This document shows, piece after piece, positions 35,100 to 43,671 of a stretch of 64,000 bases of DNA. The stretch covers positions 1-64,000 of the forward strand of contig NZ_VYQE01000003.1 in the NCBI RefSeq assembly GCF_008710275.1. The letters are read 5' to 3'. This stretch comes from Histidinibacterium aquaticum (GTDB lineage: Bacteria; Pseudomonadota; Alphaproteobacteria; Rhodobacterales; Rhodobacteraceae). The position numbers were made by a program, and so were the translations under genes. The notes beneath the pieces were generated by a model that saw nothing but the letters and a program-made list of their open reading frames with translations, was not told the DNA's origin and ran no database searches. The first letter of the stretch is position 1. Each line of letters opens with the position of its first letter.

Positions 35100-36315
35100 C
35101 GCGGGACTCGACGCGGCGGAGGCGCTGGCCTCGCTCTCGGAGCATTCCGAGCCGGGCCCCGGCGTCACCCGCCTGCCCTTCACGCCGGAACACCGCGCCG
35201 CGCTCGACCGGCTCACCGCGCTCATGGAAAGCGCCGGGCTCACCGTCTCGCTCGACGCCGCGGGGACGCTCGTCGGCCGGGCCGAGGGGCCGCCCGGCGC
35301 ACCGACCCTGCTCATGGGCTCGCACCAGGACTCGGTCCGCGAAGGCGGCGCCTTTGACGGGATCATGGGCGTGGTTCTGCCCCTCCTGGCCCTCGCCCGC
35401 CTGCGGCTCGAGGGGACGGCCCTCCCCCTCTCGGTCGAGGTCCTGGCCTTCGCCGATGAAGAGGGCGTGCGTTTCCCCACCGCGCTGCTGGGCTCCCGGG
35501 CGCTCGCGGGTACGGTCGACCCCGCCGTGCTGGAGATGGCCGACGCGGAGGGCACGACCCTGGGCGACGCCCTGCGGCGGTTCGGCCTCGACCCCGCCGC
35601 GATTCCCGGCCTGAGGCGAGACCCCGCCACGATCGCCGGCTTCGTCGAGACCCACATCGAGCAGGGCCCGGTCCTGGAAGCGGCGGAGGCCCCGCTCGGC
35701 GTGGTCACCGCCATCTGCGGGATCGAGCGTCATGCCGTCACGGTCACCGGAGAGACCGGTCATGCGGGCACCCTGCCCATGGAAGGCCGCCGCGACGCGC
35801 TGGTCGCCGCCGCCCGGATCGTCTCCGAGGTCGACCGCCTCGCCCGCGCCGAACCGCCCATGCGCGGCACGGTGGGCGCGCTCTCCGTCGCGCCCGGCGT
35901 GGTCAACGCCGTGCCCCGAGAGGTGCGCCTGACCGCCGAGCTCCGCAGCCCCGAGGACACTCAGCGCTTGCGCGCGGGCAAGGCGCTCCACGCCGCCTGC
36001 GCGCGCATCGCCACCGAACACGGCCTCACCGTCGACGCCGCGCGGACCTACGCCCAGCCGGCGCAGCCCTGCGATCCGACGCTTTCGGACCGGCTCGCGG
36101 CGGCGGTGACCGCGGTCACGGGATCCGAGCCGCCGCGCCTGCCCTCGGGCGCGACGCATGACGCCTCCGCGATGGCCGATCTCTGCCCGATGACCATGCT
36201 CTTCGTGCGCTGCCGCGGCGGGATCAGCCACGACCCGGCCGAATACGCCGCACCCGACGACATGGGCGCGGCCGTGGAGGCTCTCGCGAAGCTGATCGCG
36301 GACTGGCCCGCCTGA
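35092..36315 (+). CDS. M20-family Zn amidohydrolase (allantoate / N-carbamoyl amino acid type)
   Basis: A 407-residue metal-dependent amidohydrolase. Metal ligands and catalytic residues are visible: GSHQDSV, GGAFDGIMGV, FADEEGVRF (Glu-Glu), GFVETHIEQGPVLE and the C-terminal GISHDPAEY. This pattern is that of allantoate amidohydrolase, beta-ureidopropionase and L-N-carbamoylase. Start is TTG 35092, after GGAGACG, overlapping DUF1028. Exact substrate is unknown. Confidence 0.9.
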   Translation: MTDAGLDAAEALASLSEHSEPGPGVTRLPFTPEHRAALDRLTALMESAGLTVSLDAAGTLVGRAEGPPGAPTLLMGSHQDSVREGGAFDGIMGVVLPLLALARLRLEGTALPLSVEVLAFADEEGVRFPTALLGSRALAGTVDPAVLEMADAEGTTLGDALRRFGLDPAAIPGLRRDPATIAGFVETHIEQGPVLEAAEAPLGVVTAICGIERHAVTVTGETGHAGTLPMEGRRDALVAAARIVSEVDRLARAEPPMRGTVGALSVAPGVVNAVPREVRLTAELRSPEDTQRLRAGKALHAACARIATEHGLTVDAARTYAQPAQPCDPTLSDRLAAAVTAVTGSEPPRLPSGATHDASAMADLCPMTMLFVRCRGGISHDPAEYAAPDDMGAAVEALAKLIADWPA

Positions 36316-36364
36316 GCACGCGCCCCGTGGCGCTCTGCGCAGCGGCGGTCTAGACAGGTCCCTG

Positions 36365-37021
36365 ATGGACCGCGATCTTCCACCGCCCGCGCAGGACGCC
36401 GACCTGCCCCACTCGGACGAGCTCATGGCCTGCCCGACCTGCGACGCGCTCTACCGGGCGCGCGAGCCGGAGCATGGGGCCAAGGCCATCTGCGGGCGCT
36501 GTCACACCGTCCTCATCGCGCCCCGGCGCGGCGCGGGCCTCAATATCATCGCGCTGAGCCTCTCGGTGACCATCCTCGTCATCGCGGCGACGGTCTTTCC
36601 CTTTCTCGAGATCAACGCCGCGGGCCTCGGCAACCGCACCTCGATCCTCGACGTGGCGCTGAGCTTCCGGTCCGGGCTGCTCGTCGCGCTCTCGGTGGCC
36701 ACCGTGGCGATGATCGTGCTGCTGCCGCTCCTGCGCACGCTGCTGCTGCTCTATGTCCTGACGCCCGTCGTCTTCGACCGCCCGCCCGCGCCGCATGCCG
36801 CCGGCGCCTTCCGTCTCGCCCAGCGCATCCGCCCCTGGGCCATGTCGGAGATCTTCGCCATCGGCTGCGCCGTGGCGCTGGTGAAGGTCTCGGACCTCGC
36901 CACCATCGGCTTCGGCCCCGCCTTCTGGATGTTCGCCCTCCTGGTCGTCATCGTCATCCTCAACGACAGTTACCTCTGCTCCTGGTCGGTATGGAAATCG
37001 CTCGAGAAAAACCGGTCCTGA
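36365..37021 (+). CDS. pqiA: PqiA-like membrane protein, first half-type
   Basis: A 218-residue paraquat-inducible protein A. It has an N-terminal zinc-ribbon-like pair (CPTCDALY ... CGRCHTVL) and four membrane segments with the family motif FPFLEINAAGLGNRTS. E. coli PqiA is one protein of about 417 residues made of two such halves; here each half is its own gene. It is an inner-membrane component of the PqiABC lipid transport system. The end overlaps the second half gene by 31 bp. Confidence 0.92.
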   Translation: MDRDLPPPAQDADLPHSDELMACPTCDALYRAREPEHGAKAICGRCHTVLIAPRRGAGLNIIALSLSVTILVIAATVFPFLEINAAGLGNRTSILDVALSFRSGLLVALSVATVAMIVLLPLLRTLLLLYVLTPVVFDRPPAPHAAGAFRLAQRIRPWAMSEIFAIGCAVALVKVSDLATIGFGPAFWMFALLVVIVILNDSYLCSWSVWKSLEKNRS

Positions 37022-37623
37022 CCGCGCGCGAGGCCGGTCTCGTGGGCTGCACCCGCTGCGCGCGGGTCTGGCCCATGGGCCGCCGGACCTGCGGGCGCTG
37101 CGGCAGCCCGCTGCACTCGCGCGACACGACCAGCCTGCAGCGCGTCTGGGCCTGGTGGATCGCCGGCGTCATCGCCTACATCCCGGCCAACCTCTACCCG
37201 ATGCTCGTGACGCGCACGCTGCTGGAGCGGTCCGACGACACCATCGTCGGCGGCGCGGTGGAGCTGGCGAGCCACGGGGACTACGGGGTCGCCGCGATCA
37301 TCCTCATCGCGTCGGTGCTGATCCCCGTCGGCAAGTTCCTGGCGATCGCCTACCTCGCGATCTCCGTGCACCGCGGATCGGCCCGCTCGCTGCACGCCAA
37401 GTTCCGTCTCTACGAGGTCGTCGAGTTCATCGGACGCTGGTCCATGATCGACGTTTTCGTTGTGGCAATCCTGTCATCCCTGGTGCAATTGTCGGTGGTT
37501 GCGTCCATCCGGCCGGGGCCGGCGGCGCTGACATTCGCGTTGTCGGTGATCTTCACGATGCTCTCGGCCCAGTCCTTCGACACGCGTTTGATCTGGGACG
37601 GTGGCCGGAAGGAGGGCAAGTGA
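36991..37623 (+). CDS. pqiA: PqiA-like membrane protein, second half-type
   Basis: A 210-residue PqiA-domain protein with CTRCARVWPMGRRTCGRCGS, then four membrane segments including IPANLYPMLVTRTLLE and GKFLAIAYLAISV. It matches the C-terminal half of E. coli PqiA. It starts 31 bp before the first half gene stops and ends in a GTGA overlap with pqiB, so the whole operon is translationally coupled. Confidence 0.92.
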   Translation: MEIAREKPVLTAREAGLVGCTRCARVWPMGRRTCGRCGSPLHSRDTTSLQRVWAWWIAGVIAYIPANLYPMLVTRTLLERSDDTIVGGAVELASHGDYGVAAIILIASVLIPVGKFLAIAYLAISVHRGSARSLHAKFRLYEVVEFIGRWSMIDVFVVAILSSLVQLSVVASIRPGPAALTFALSVIFTMLSAQSFDTRLIWDGGRKEGK

Positions 37624-40600
37624 GCGACGCGCCGGACGTGCCGACCGAAGAGCGGGAGGGCCTGCTCGACAGGATCTCTATCGTCTGGGCGATCCCCGTC
37701 ATCGCACTCGCCGTCGCCCTCTTCGCCGCCTGGCGCAACTACGCCGAGCGCGGTCCGGTCATCGACATCCACTTCGCCAATGCCGCCGGGGTCACAGCCG
37801 ACGAGACGGAGCTGCGCTACCGCGACATCGGCGTGGGCCTCGTCGAGGAGGTCGGCTTCTCCGAGGACCTCACCGACGTGATCGTCTCCGTCCGCGTGGA
37901 GGGAGAACTCGCCCCCTACATCGACGACGGCGCGCGCTTCTGGGTCGTGCGGCCCGAGGTGACGGCGCGCGGGGTCACCGGCCTCGATACGGTGCTGTCG
38001 GGCGTCTACATCCAGGGCGCCTGGGACGGCGAGATCGGCGCCTCGCAGACAGAGTTCGAGGGCCTCGAGGCCCCGCCCCTTCTCGGCGCCGAGCAGAACG
38101 GCGTCGAGTTCGTCCTGCGGTCGGACAGCGGTCTGCCGACGGCGGATTCCCCGATCCTCTTCAAGGGCGTGGAGGTCGGACAGGTGGACGCGCCCAGCGT
38201 CTCCGAGGACGGCACGGCGGTCGAGGCGGAGGCGGTGATCTACGAGCCCTACGACCGGCTGGTGACCACCTCGACCCGCTTCTGGGACACTTCCGGGTTC
38301 AGCTTCTCACTCGGCGCCAGCGGCGCGCGGCTCAACTTCGACACGATCGCCTCGCTGATTTCCGGCGGAGTCACCTTCGAGACCCTGGGCTCGGGCGGCT
38401 CGGCACTCGAGGACGGGGCGGTCTACGAGCTCTTCGAGAGCGAGGAGGCGGCGCGCGAGGACTTCCTGGTCGAGGGCGAGGGCGAAGCGGTCAACCTCTC
38501 GCTGGTCTTCGACGAGAACCTCGCTGGCCTCTCGGCCGGCGCCCCGGTCGAGCTCGGCGGCCTGCGCGTGGGCGACGTGGCCTCGATCTCGGGCATCGTC
38601 GACGAGGAGCGGTTCGGCGACGCGGAGGTGCGCCTCGTGGCCGCGGTCCGCATCAACCCCGGCCGCATCGGCCTCTCTTCCGGTGCGGGAGAAGAGGAAC
38701 TGCTCGACTACCTCGAAGGCCGTGTCGAGGACGGCTTGCGCGCGCGGCTCACCAATGCCTCGCTCATTACCGGCGGTCTGAAGGTGGAACTCGTCGAACT
38801 GCCGGGCGCCGAACCCGCCGAGCTCGACCGCGACGCCGAGCCCTACCCGCGCCTGCCCACGGCCGACCCGGACGTGACCGACGTGCAGGCCACCGCCCAG
38901 GGCGTCCTGCAACGCGTCAACGAGCTGCCCATCGAGGAGCTTCTCGACAACGCGGTCGGCTTCCTCGAACAGGCGACGGCGCTGGTCGCCAGCGAAGACC
39001 TGCAGAACACTCCGACCGAGCTGCGCGGCACCCTCGCCGCCCTCCGCGGCGTGGCCGAAAGCGACGGCGTGCAGCAGCTGCCGGACCAGATCACGGAGGT
39101 GATGACCCAGGTGCAGGAGGCCACGGACCGCGTGAACACCCTGCTCGCCGAGTTGGAAGAACGCGAGGCGGCGGCCGCCCTGACCGAGGCCATCGAGAGC
39201 GTGGGAGAGGCCGCCGACAGCCTGCCCCCGGTGGTGGAGCGCGCGGAAAGCGTGCTCGCCCAGGCCGAGGACCTGCAACTGGAGGAGCTCGTCGCCCAGG
39301 CCTCGAGCCTGCTCGCCAGCGCCGAGGAGATCCTCGCGCAGGAGGCGACGCGCGCCCTGACCGCCCAGGTCAACGCCTCGCTGGCCGAGCTGCGCCGGAC
39401 CCTCGCCTCGGTCCGAGGCATCGCCACCAGCGAGAGCGTGCAGAGCATCCCCGGCGAGGTCTCGGGCCTGCTGACCGACCTGCGCGGCACCAACGCGCAG
39501 ATCTCCGGCCTTCTGACCGAGCTCGAAGAGCAGGAAGCCGTCGCCAACATCACCGCCGCGGTGGACAGCATCCGGACGGCCGCCGACAGCCTGCCCGGCC
39601 TCGTCGACGAGGCCGAGGCCCTGCTCGCGCAGGCCCGGGACCTGCCGCTCGACGACCTCGTGACCCGCGCGACGGCGCTGATCGACAGCGCCGAGGCCCT
39701 GCTCGCGCAGGAGGCCACCCGGGCGATCCCCGAGCAGGTGACCGCCTCCCTGTCGGAGCTGCGCGAGACCGTGGCATCGGTCCGCGGCATCGCCACCAGC
39801 GAGAGCGTCCAGCAGATCCCGGGCGAGGTCTCGGCCCTCGTCGCCGACCTGCGCACCGCCAGCGGCCAGCTCAACGCGATCCTCGCCGAGGTGGAGGAGC
39901 AGGGCACCGTCGCCACCTTCACTGGCGCGGTCGACAGCATCGGCGCCACCGCCGACACCCTTCCCGGACTCGTCGCCCAGGCCGAGAGCCTGCTGGCCCA
40001 GGCCGAGGAGCTGCCCCTTGACGAGCTCGTCACCCGCGCGACCGCCCTCATCGACAGCGCCGAGGCCCTGCTCGCGCAGGACGCCACCCGCGCGATCCCG
40101 GCGCAGGTGACCGCCTCCCTCGCCGAGCTGCGCGACACGGTGGCCTCGATCCGCGGCATCGCCACCAGCGAGGAGGTGCAGGCCCTGCCCGGCCAGGTCT
40201 CGACCCTCGCCACCGATCTGCAGGCCTCGGCCGCTCGGCTCGACGGCCTGCTCGCCCGGATCGAGGACGAGGACGCCGTGGGCGACCTGATCGCCGCGAT
40301 CGAGAACATCGGCGAGACCGCGGACAGCCTGCCCGGCCTCGTGGAGCAGGCCCGCTCGCTTCTGGGCGAGGCCGAGGAACTGCCGCTCGAGGCGCTGGTC
40401 GCGCGGACGACCGAGCTGCTCGACGCCGCAGAGGCCGTCCTCGACCAGGAGAGCGCGCGCCAGGTCCCGGCCGAGCTCAACGCCGCCCTGACGGAGCTGC
40501 GCACCACGCTCCAGGAGCTGCGCGAAGGCGGGCTGGTCGAGAATACCAACGCCACGCTCGCCGCCGCCCGTCAGGCTGCCGACGCCATCGCCGAGGCCTC

Positions 40601-40802
40601 GCAGAGTCTGCCCGCGCTTTCCGCCCAGCTGCAGCAGGCGGCGACGCAGGCGGACACGACTCTCGCCGGGTTCAGCCGCGACTCCGAGTTCTCCCGCGAT
40701 CTCCGCCAGGCGATCCGCCAGGTCGACGAGGCCGCGGCCTCCATCGAAAGCCTCGCGCGCCAGATCGAGCGCAATCCCAACTCCATCATTCTCGGACGGT
40801 GA
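37620..40802 (+). CDS. pqiB: PqiB-like MCE protein with expanded coiled-coil repeats
   Basis: A 1060-residue MCE-domain protein, roughly twice the E. coli PqiB (546). One N-terminal membrane segment (about 20-38) anchors it; three MCE domains follow (about 46-140, 160-256, 290-395). The C-terminal 620 residues are helical and made of tandem units starting at residues 436, 552, 675, 798 and 921, the last four spaced exactly 123 residues. In E. coli PqiB hexamers form stacked MCE rings and a coiled-coil needle across the periplasm; extra units would lengthen or widen that needle. Start is GTG 37620 overlapping the pqiA stop. Confidence 0.93.
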   Translation: MSDAPDVPTEEREGLLDRISIVWAIPVIALAVALFAAWRNYAERGPVIDIHFANAAGVTADETELRYRDIGVGLVEEVGFSEDLTDVIVSVRVEGELAPYIDDGARFWVVRPEVTARGVTGLDTVLSGVYIQGAWDGEIGASQTEFEGLEAPPLLGAEQNGVEFVLRSDSGLPTADSPILFKGVEVGQVDAPSVSEDGTAVEAEAVIYEPYDRLVTTSTRFWDTSGFSFSLGASGARLNFDTIASLISGGVTFETLGSGGSALEDGAVYELFESEEAAREDFLVEGEGEAVNLSLVFDENLAGLSAGAPVELGGLRVGDVASISGIVDEERFGDAEVRLVAAVRINPGRIGLSSGAGEEELLDYLEGRVEDGLRARLTNASLITGGLKVELVELPGAEPAELDRDAEPYPRLPTADPDVTDVQATAQGVLQRVNELPIEELLDNAVGFLEQATALVASEDLQNTPTELRGTLAALRGVAESDGVQQLPDQITEVMTQVQEATDRVNTLLAELEEREAAAALTEAIESVGEAADSLPPVVERAESVLAQAEDLQLEELVAQASSLLASAEEILAQEATRALTAQVNASLAELRRTLASVRGIATSESVQSIPGEVSGLLTDLRGTNAQISGLLTELEEQEAVANITAAVDSIRTAADSLPGLVDEAEALLAQARDLPLDDLVTRATALIDSAEALLAQEATRAIPEQVTASLSELRETVASVRGIATSESVQQIPGEVSALVADLRTASGQLNAILAEVEEQGTVATFTGAVDSIGATADTLPGLVAQAESLLAQAEELPLDELVTRATALIDSAEALLAQDATRAIPAQVTASLAELRDTVASIRGIATSEEVQALPGQVSTLATDLQASAARLDGLLARIEDEDAVGDLIAAIENIGETADSLPGLVEQARSLLGEAEELPLEALVARTTELLDAAEAVLDQESARQVPAELNAALTELRTTLQELREGGLVENTNATLAAARQAADAIAEASQSLPALSAQLQQAATQADTTLAGFSRDSEFSRDLRQAIRQVDEAAASIESLARQIERNPNSIILGR
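38925..40799 (+). repeat. 369-bp in-frame repeats within pqiB
   Basis: Units begin at 38925 (348 bp), 39273, 39642, 40011 (369 bp each) and 40380 (partial). Shared peptide landmarks are RGIATSE, PGEVSALVADL, DSLPGLV and SAEALLAQ. The units at 39642 and 40011 are the most alike at the DNA level (for example GACAGCGCCGAGGCCCTGCT in both), which points to recent duplication. Confidence 0.9.
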
Positions 40803-41377
40803 CCATGGCTGCCAAGTTTCCCTTCCGCCCCGCCGGGCTTCTCGCCGCGCTGCTGCTCGCCGCCGCCTGCGGCACGGACACGCGCTACGCGGTCCCCGCG
40901 GTCGACACGCCGACCGAGCGGGTGCCCTCGGCCTTCGCGAGCCTCGAAGTGGTGGAGGTCACGCTGCCCACCTATGCCGCCTCCGAGGACATCTACCTGC
41001 AGGACGCGGGCGGGGGGCTGGAGCCGCTCGGCCCCCTCTGGGCCGACGACCCGGCCCGCGCGGTGACGCTGCAGTTGTCCCGCGACCTTCAGCGCATCAC
41101 CGGCGCCCTGGTGGCGCCCGATCCCTGGCCCTTCCGCGACTTCCCCGCCGCGCGGCTCGACGTGCGTCTCGAGGAGTTCGTGGCCACCGCGAGCGGCGGC
41201 TTCCTGATCGCCGGGCAGTACTTCGTGGCCCCCGAGGAGGGCGGCGGCGACGCCGCGGGCCGCTTCGCCATCGAGGTGCCGCTCGCCGAGCGCGAGAGCG
41301 CCGCCGCGATCGCCACCGCCCGCAGTGCCGCGGTCACGCGGCTCGCCACCGAGATCGCGCGCGCCGGTCTGCGCTGA
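40799..41377 (+). CDS. pqiC: PqiC-like lipoprotein (ABC-type transport auxiliary, DUF330)
   Basis: A lipoprotein of about 190 residues. Signal MAAKFPFRPAGLLAALLLAAAC has lipobox LAAAC. The mature part, RYAVPAVDTPTERVPSAFAS onward with ARLDVRLEEF and GRFAIEVPL, matches the PqiC/YmbA family. PqiC is an outer-membrane lipoprotein that caps the PqiB needle. A GTG start at 40799 overlaps the pqiB stop (GTGA); ATG 40805 is an alternative two codons later. Confidence 0.88.
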   Translation: MTMAAKFPFRPAGLLAALLLAAACGTDTRYAVPAVDTPTERVPSAFASLEVVEVTLPTYAASEDIYLQDAGGGLEPLGPLWADDPARAVTLQLSRDLQRITGALVAPDPWPFRDFPAARLDVRLEEFVATASGGFLIAGQYFVAPEEGGGDAAGRFAIEVPLAERESAAAIATARSAAVTRLATEIARAGLR

Positions 41378-41401
41378 CAAGGCGCGTCGACGCGGCGTCC
41401 C

Positions 41402-41421
41402 ACGGGCCTTCGAAGGCCCGT
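41402..41421. terminator. Bidirectional hairpin between convergent genes
   Basis: ACGGGCCTTCGAAGGCCCGT is a perfect 20-bp palindrome with a TTCG-type loop, placed between the pqiC stop and the pabB stop. No T-run follows on either side. Probable shared transcription end. Confidence 0.65.
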
Positions 41422-41424
41422 ACC

Positions 41425-42549
41425 CTAGACCAGGTCCGTCAGGAACCGCGCCTTGAGCAGCGCCTCGCGGTACTCGTCCTCGGCGGTGCTGTCGTGAACG
41501 ATCCCGCCCCCGACTCCGAGCCGGACCGCGCCCCCCGCCATGTGCAGGGTGCGGATGCCGACGCTGAACTGCATCGCCCCGTCCGGCGCCACCCAGCCGA
41601 TCGCCCCGCAGTAGGCGTCGCGCGGCGCGGGCTCTAGTTCGGCAATGATCTCCATCGCGCGGATCTTCGGCGCGCCCGTGATCGAGCCGCAGGGATGCAG
41701 CGCCTCGAAGACCTCCGCCAGCGTGACCCGCCGCGCCAGTTGCCCTGTCACCAGTGAGGTCATCTGGTGCACGGTCCGGTAGCTCTCGACCGAGAAGAGC
41801 TCGGGCACCCGCACCGAGCCGATCCGGCAGATCCGCCCGATGTCGTTGCGCAGGAGATCGACGATCATCAGATTCTCGGCCCGGTTCTTCTCCGAGGCCG
41901 CGAGCCCCGCCTTAAGCGCCGCGTCCTCTTCCGGCGTCGCGCCGCGCCGGGCGGTGCCCTTCATCGGCCGGGTCTCGATCCGCCCGTCCGCGTCGGCGCG
42001 GAAGAAGAGCTCGGGCGAGCGCGAGAGCAGCCACTCCTCGCCGCCGAGATCGATCAGCGCCCCGTGTCGCACCGGTTGGCTCTCGCGCAGCAGGGCATAG
42101 AGGTCCGCCGCCTGCCCCGCGACCGCGAGCGTCATCGGGAATGTCAGGTTCGCCTGGTAGATGTCGCCCGCCGCGATGTAGTCGGCCACCCGCGCGAAGG
42201 CCGCCGCGTACGCCGCTTCGTCCCAGCCCGGCACGGGCGGCCCCAGCCGGACCGCGCCCGCCGCCGGCAGCGCCTCCGCCGGCTCCGGGCGGTCGAAGAC
42301 CCCGAGGCAGAGCAGCGGCAGCGCCCGACACTCCGGCATCAGCCGCCGCAGCTTCTCGACCAGCGCGTACCCGAGCTCGTAGCTCGCGAAACCTGCCAGC
42401 CAGGCACCGCCCTCGTGCGCTGCCTGTGCCGCCGCCAGGGCCTCGGGCACCTCCTCCGCCTCCCGCGCGACGATCACCTCGCGCGGCGCGGAGAAGAGCG
42501 TTCCCGTCCCCAGCGGCCCCTCGTCGAAGCGGATGCTCCCGAGCGACAC
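41425..42549 (-). CDS. pabB: Aminodeoxychorismate synthase component I
   Basis: A 374-residue chorismate-utilising enzyme. It makes 4-amino-4-deoxychorismate for folate synthesis with PabA as glutaminase partner. Visible motifs: IAAGDIYQANLTFPM, RSPELFF, TRPMKGTARRG, ENLMIVDLLRNDIGR, HPCGSITGAPKIRAMEII and FSVGIRT. It is shorter than E. coli PabB (453), lacking much of the N-terminal domain, as in many alphaproteobacteria. Start is GTG 42549 (VSLGSIRFDEGPLG). No pabA or pabC follows. It ends 47 bp from pqiC in the opposite orientation. Confidence 0.92.
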   Translation of the reverse strand: MSLGSIRFDEGPLGTGTLFSAPREVIVAREAEEVPEALAAAQAAHEGGAWLAGFASYELGYALVEKLRRLMPECRALPLLCLGVFDRPEPAEALPAAGAVRLGPPVPGWDEAAYAAAFARVADYIAAGDIYQANLTFPMTLAVAGQAADLYALLRESQPVRHGALIDLGGEEWLLSRSPELFFRADADGRIETRPMKGTARRGATPEEDAALKAGLAASEKNRAENLMIVDLLRNDIGRICRIGSVRVPELFSVESYRTVHQMTSLVTGQLARRVTLAEVFEALHPCGSITGAPKIRAMEIIAELEPAPRDAYCGAIGWVAPDGAMQFSVGIRTLHMAGGAVRLGVGGGIVHDSTAEDEYREALLKARFLTDLV

Positions 42550-42554
42550 CGTGG

Positions 42555-42845
42555 TCAGATCGCCACGTCGGCGGCGAAGCGCAGCTCCCGCAGGGGCCGC
42601 ACGACGTCGATGGAGGTCTGGTAGAGCGGATGGGCCTTGTAGGCCTCGAGCGCGGCCTCGTCGGCGAACTCGCCGTAGACGACGACGTCGATCTCGTTGC
42701 CCAGCGCGTCGCGCCGCAGGTTCGGCCGGATCTCCAGCACCTCGGCATGGGGAATCCGCGTCAGAACGCTCAGCCCCTCGACGATGCGGTCCACGTCGGC
42801 CTCGTCCTTGGCGCTGAAGAAAACCATATGCCTGATCCGCGCCAT
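42555..42845 (-). CDS. Dabb-domain (stress-responsive A/B barrel) protein
   Basis: A 96-residue ferredoxin-like barrel protein: MARIRHMVFFSAKDEADVDR, IVEGLSVLTRIPH, VDVVVYGEFADEAALEAY, YQTSIDVVRPLRELRFAADV. Dabb proteins form dimeric barrels and their role is mostly unknown. It lies five bases upstream of the pabB start, so the two genes are likely co-transcribed. Confidence 0.9.
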   Translation of the reverse strand: MARIRHMVFFSAKDEADVDRIVEGLSVLTRIPHAEVLEIRPNLRRDALGNEIDVVVYGEFADEAALEAYKAHPLYQTSIDVVRPLRELRFAADVAI

Positions 42846-42939
42846 GCCCGGCCTCCTCGCGTTGCATGCCCGGCAACCCGGCCGGACGCGCCGCTTGTTT
42901 CGCGAAGCCCCGGAGGGGTCAAGGGCCCGGGAGACCTGC

Positions 42940-43671
42940 TCAGAGCACCCGCGACAGGAAGGCGCGCGTGCGCTCTTCCCGGGGATCGGCGAAGAGCTCC
43001 GACGGCGGTCCCTGCTCGAGGATCCGCCCCCCGTCGAGAAAGCAGATCTTGTCCGCCAGCTCCCGCGCGAAGCCCATCTCGTGGGTCGCCAGGATCATCG
43101 TCATGCCCTCGGCATGGAGCTGCCGCAGCACGTCGAGCACCTCCCCCACCAGCTCGGGATCGAGCGCGGACGTGATCTCGTCGAAGAGCATGATCTCCGG
43201 CTCCATCGCCAGCGCCCGGATGATCGCCACCCGCTGCTGCTGCCCGCCCGAGAGCTGGTCGGGATAGTGCTGCATGCGGTCGGAAAGCCCGAACCGCGTG
43301 AAGAGCCGTTCGACCACCGGCGCGAGCGCGGCCTTGGTCTTCCCGCGGATGCGGCGCGGCGCCAGCATGACGTTCTCCTCCGCCGTCATGTGCGGGAAGA
43401 GGTTGTAGGATTGGAAGACGATCCCGATCCGCTCGCGCACCGGCCGGGGGTCGCGTCCCGGCTCGGCGATATCCTCGCCGTCGAGCCAGATCGCGCCGTC
43501 GTCCACCGGCTCCAGCAGGTTGATGCAACGCAGCAGGGTCGACTTGCCCGAGCCCGAGGCGCCGATCAGGCAGACCATCTCCCCCTTCCCGACGTCGAGA
43601 TCGACACCGCGGATCACCTCGGCCTCGCCGAAGCTCTTCCGCACCCCCCTGAGGCTCAGCTTCGCCGTCAC
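42940..43671 (-). CDS. Polar amino-acid ABC transporter ATPase (GlnQ type)
   Basis: A 243-residue ATPase with GASGSGKST, FQSYNLFPHMTAEENV, LSGGQQQRVAIIRAL, EIMLFDEITSALDPEL and ATHEMGFAREL, all typical of the GlnQ/HisP group. Start is GTG 43671, overlapping the permease stop (GTGA). Exact amino acid is unknown. Confidence 0.92.
   Translation of the reverse strand: MTAKLSLRGVRKSFGEAEVIRGVDLDVGKGEMVCLIGASGSGKSTLLRCINLLEPVDDGAIWLDGEDIAEPGRDPRPVRERIGIVFQSYNLFPHMTAEENVMLAPRRIRGKTKAALAPVVERLFTRFGLSDRMQHYPDQLSGGQQQRVAIIRALAMEPEIMLFDEITSALDPELVGEVLDVLRQLHAEGMTMILATHEMGFARELADKICFLDGGRILEQGPPSELFADPREERTRAFLSRVL

Noticed and set aside
38925-40799. pqiB repeats as an assembly artefact
   Set aside because: Units have diverged at many codons (for example SSLLASAEEILAQ versus TALIDSAEALLAQ), so simple duplication of reads is unlikely, although the count should be verified with long reads.
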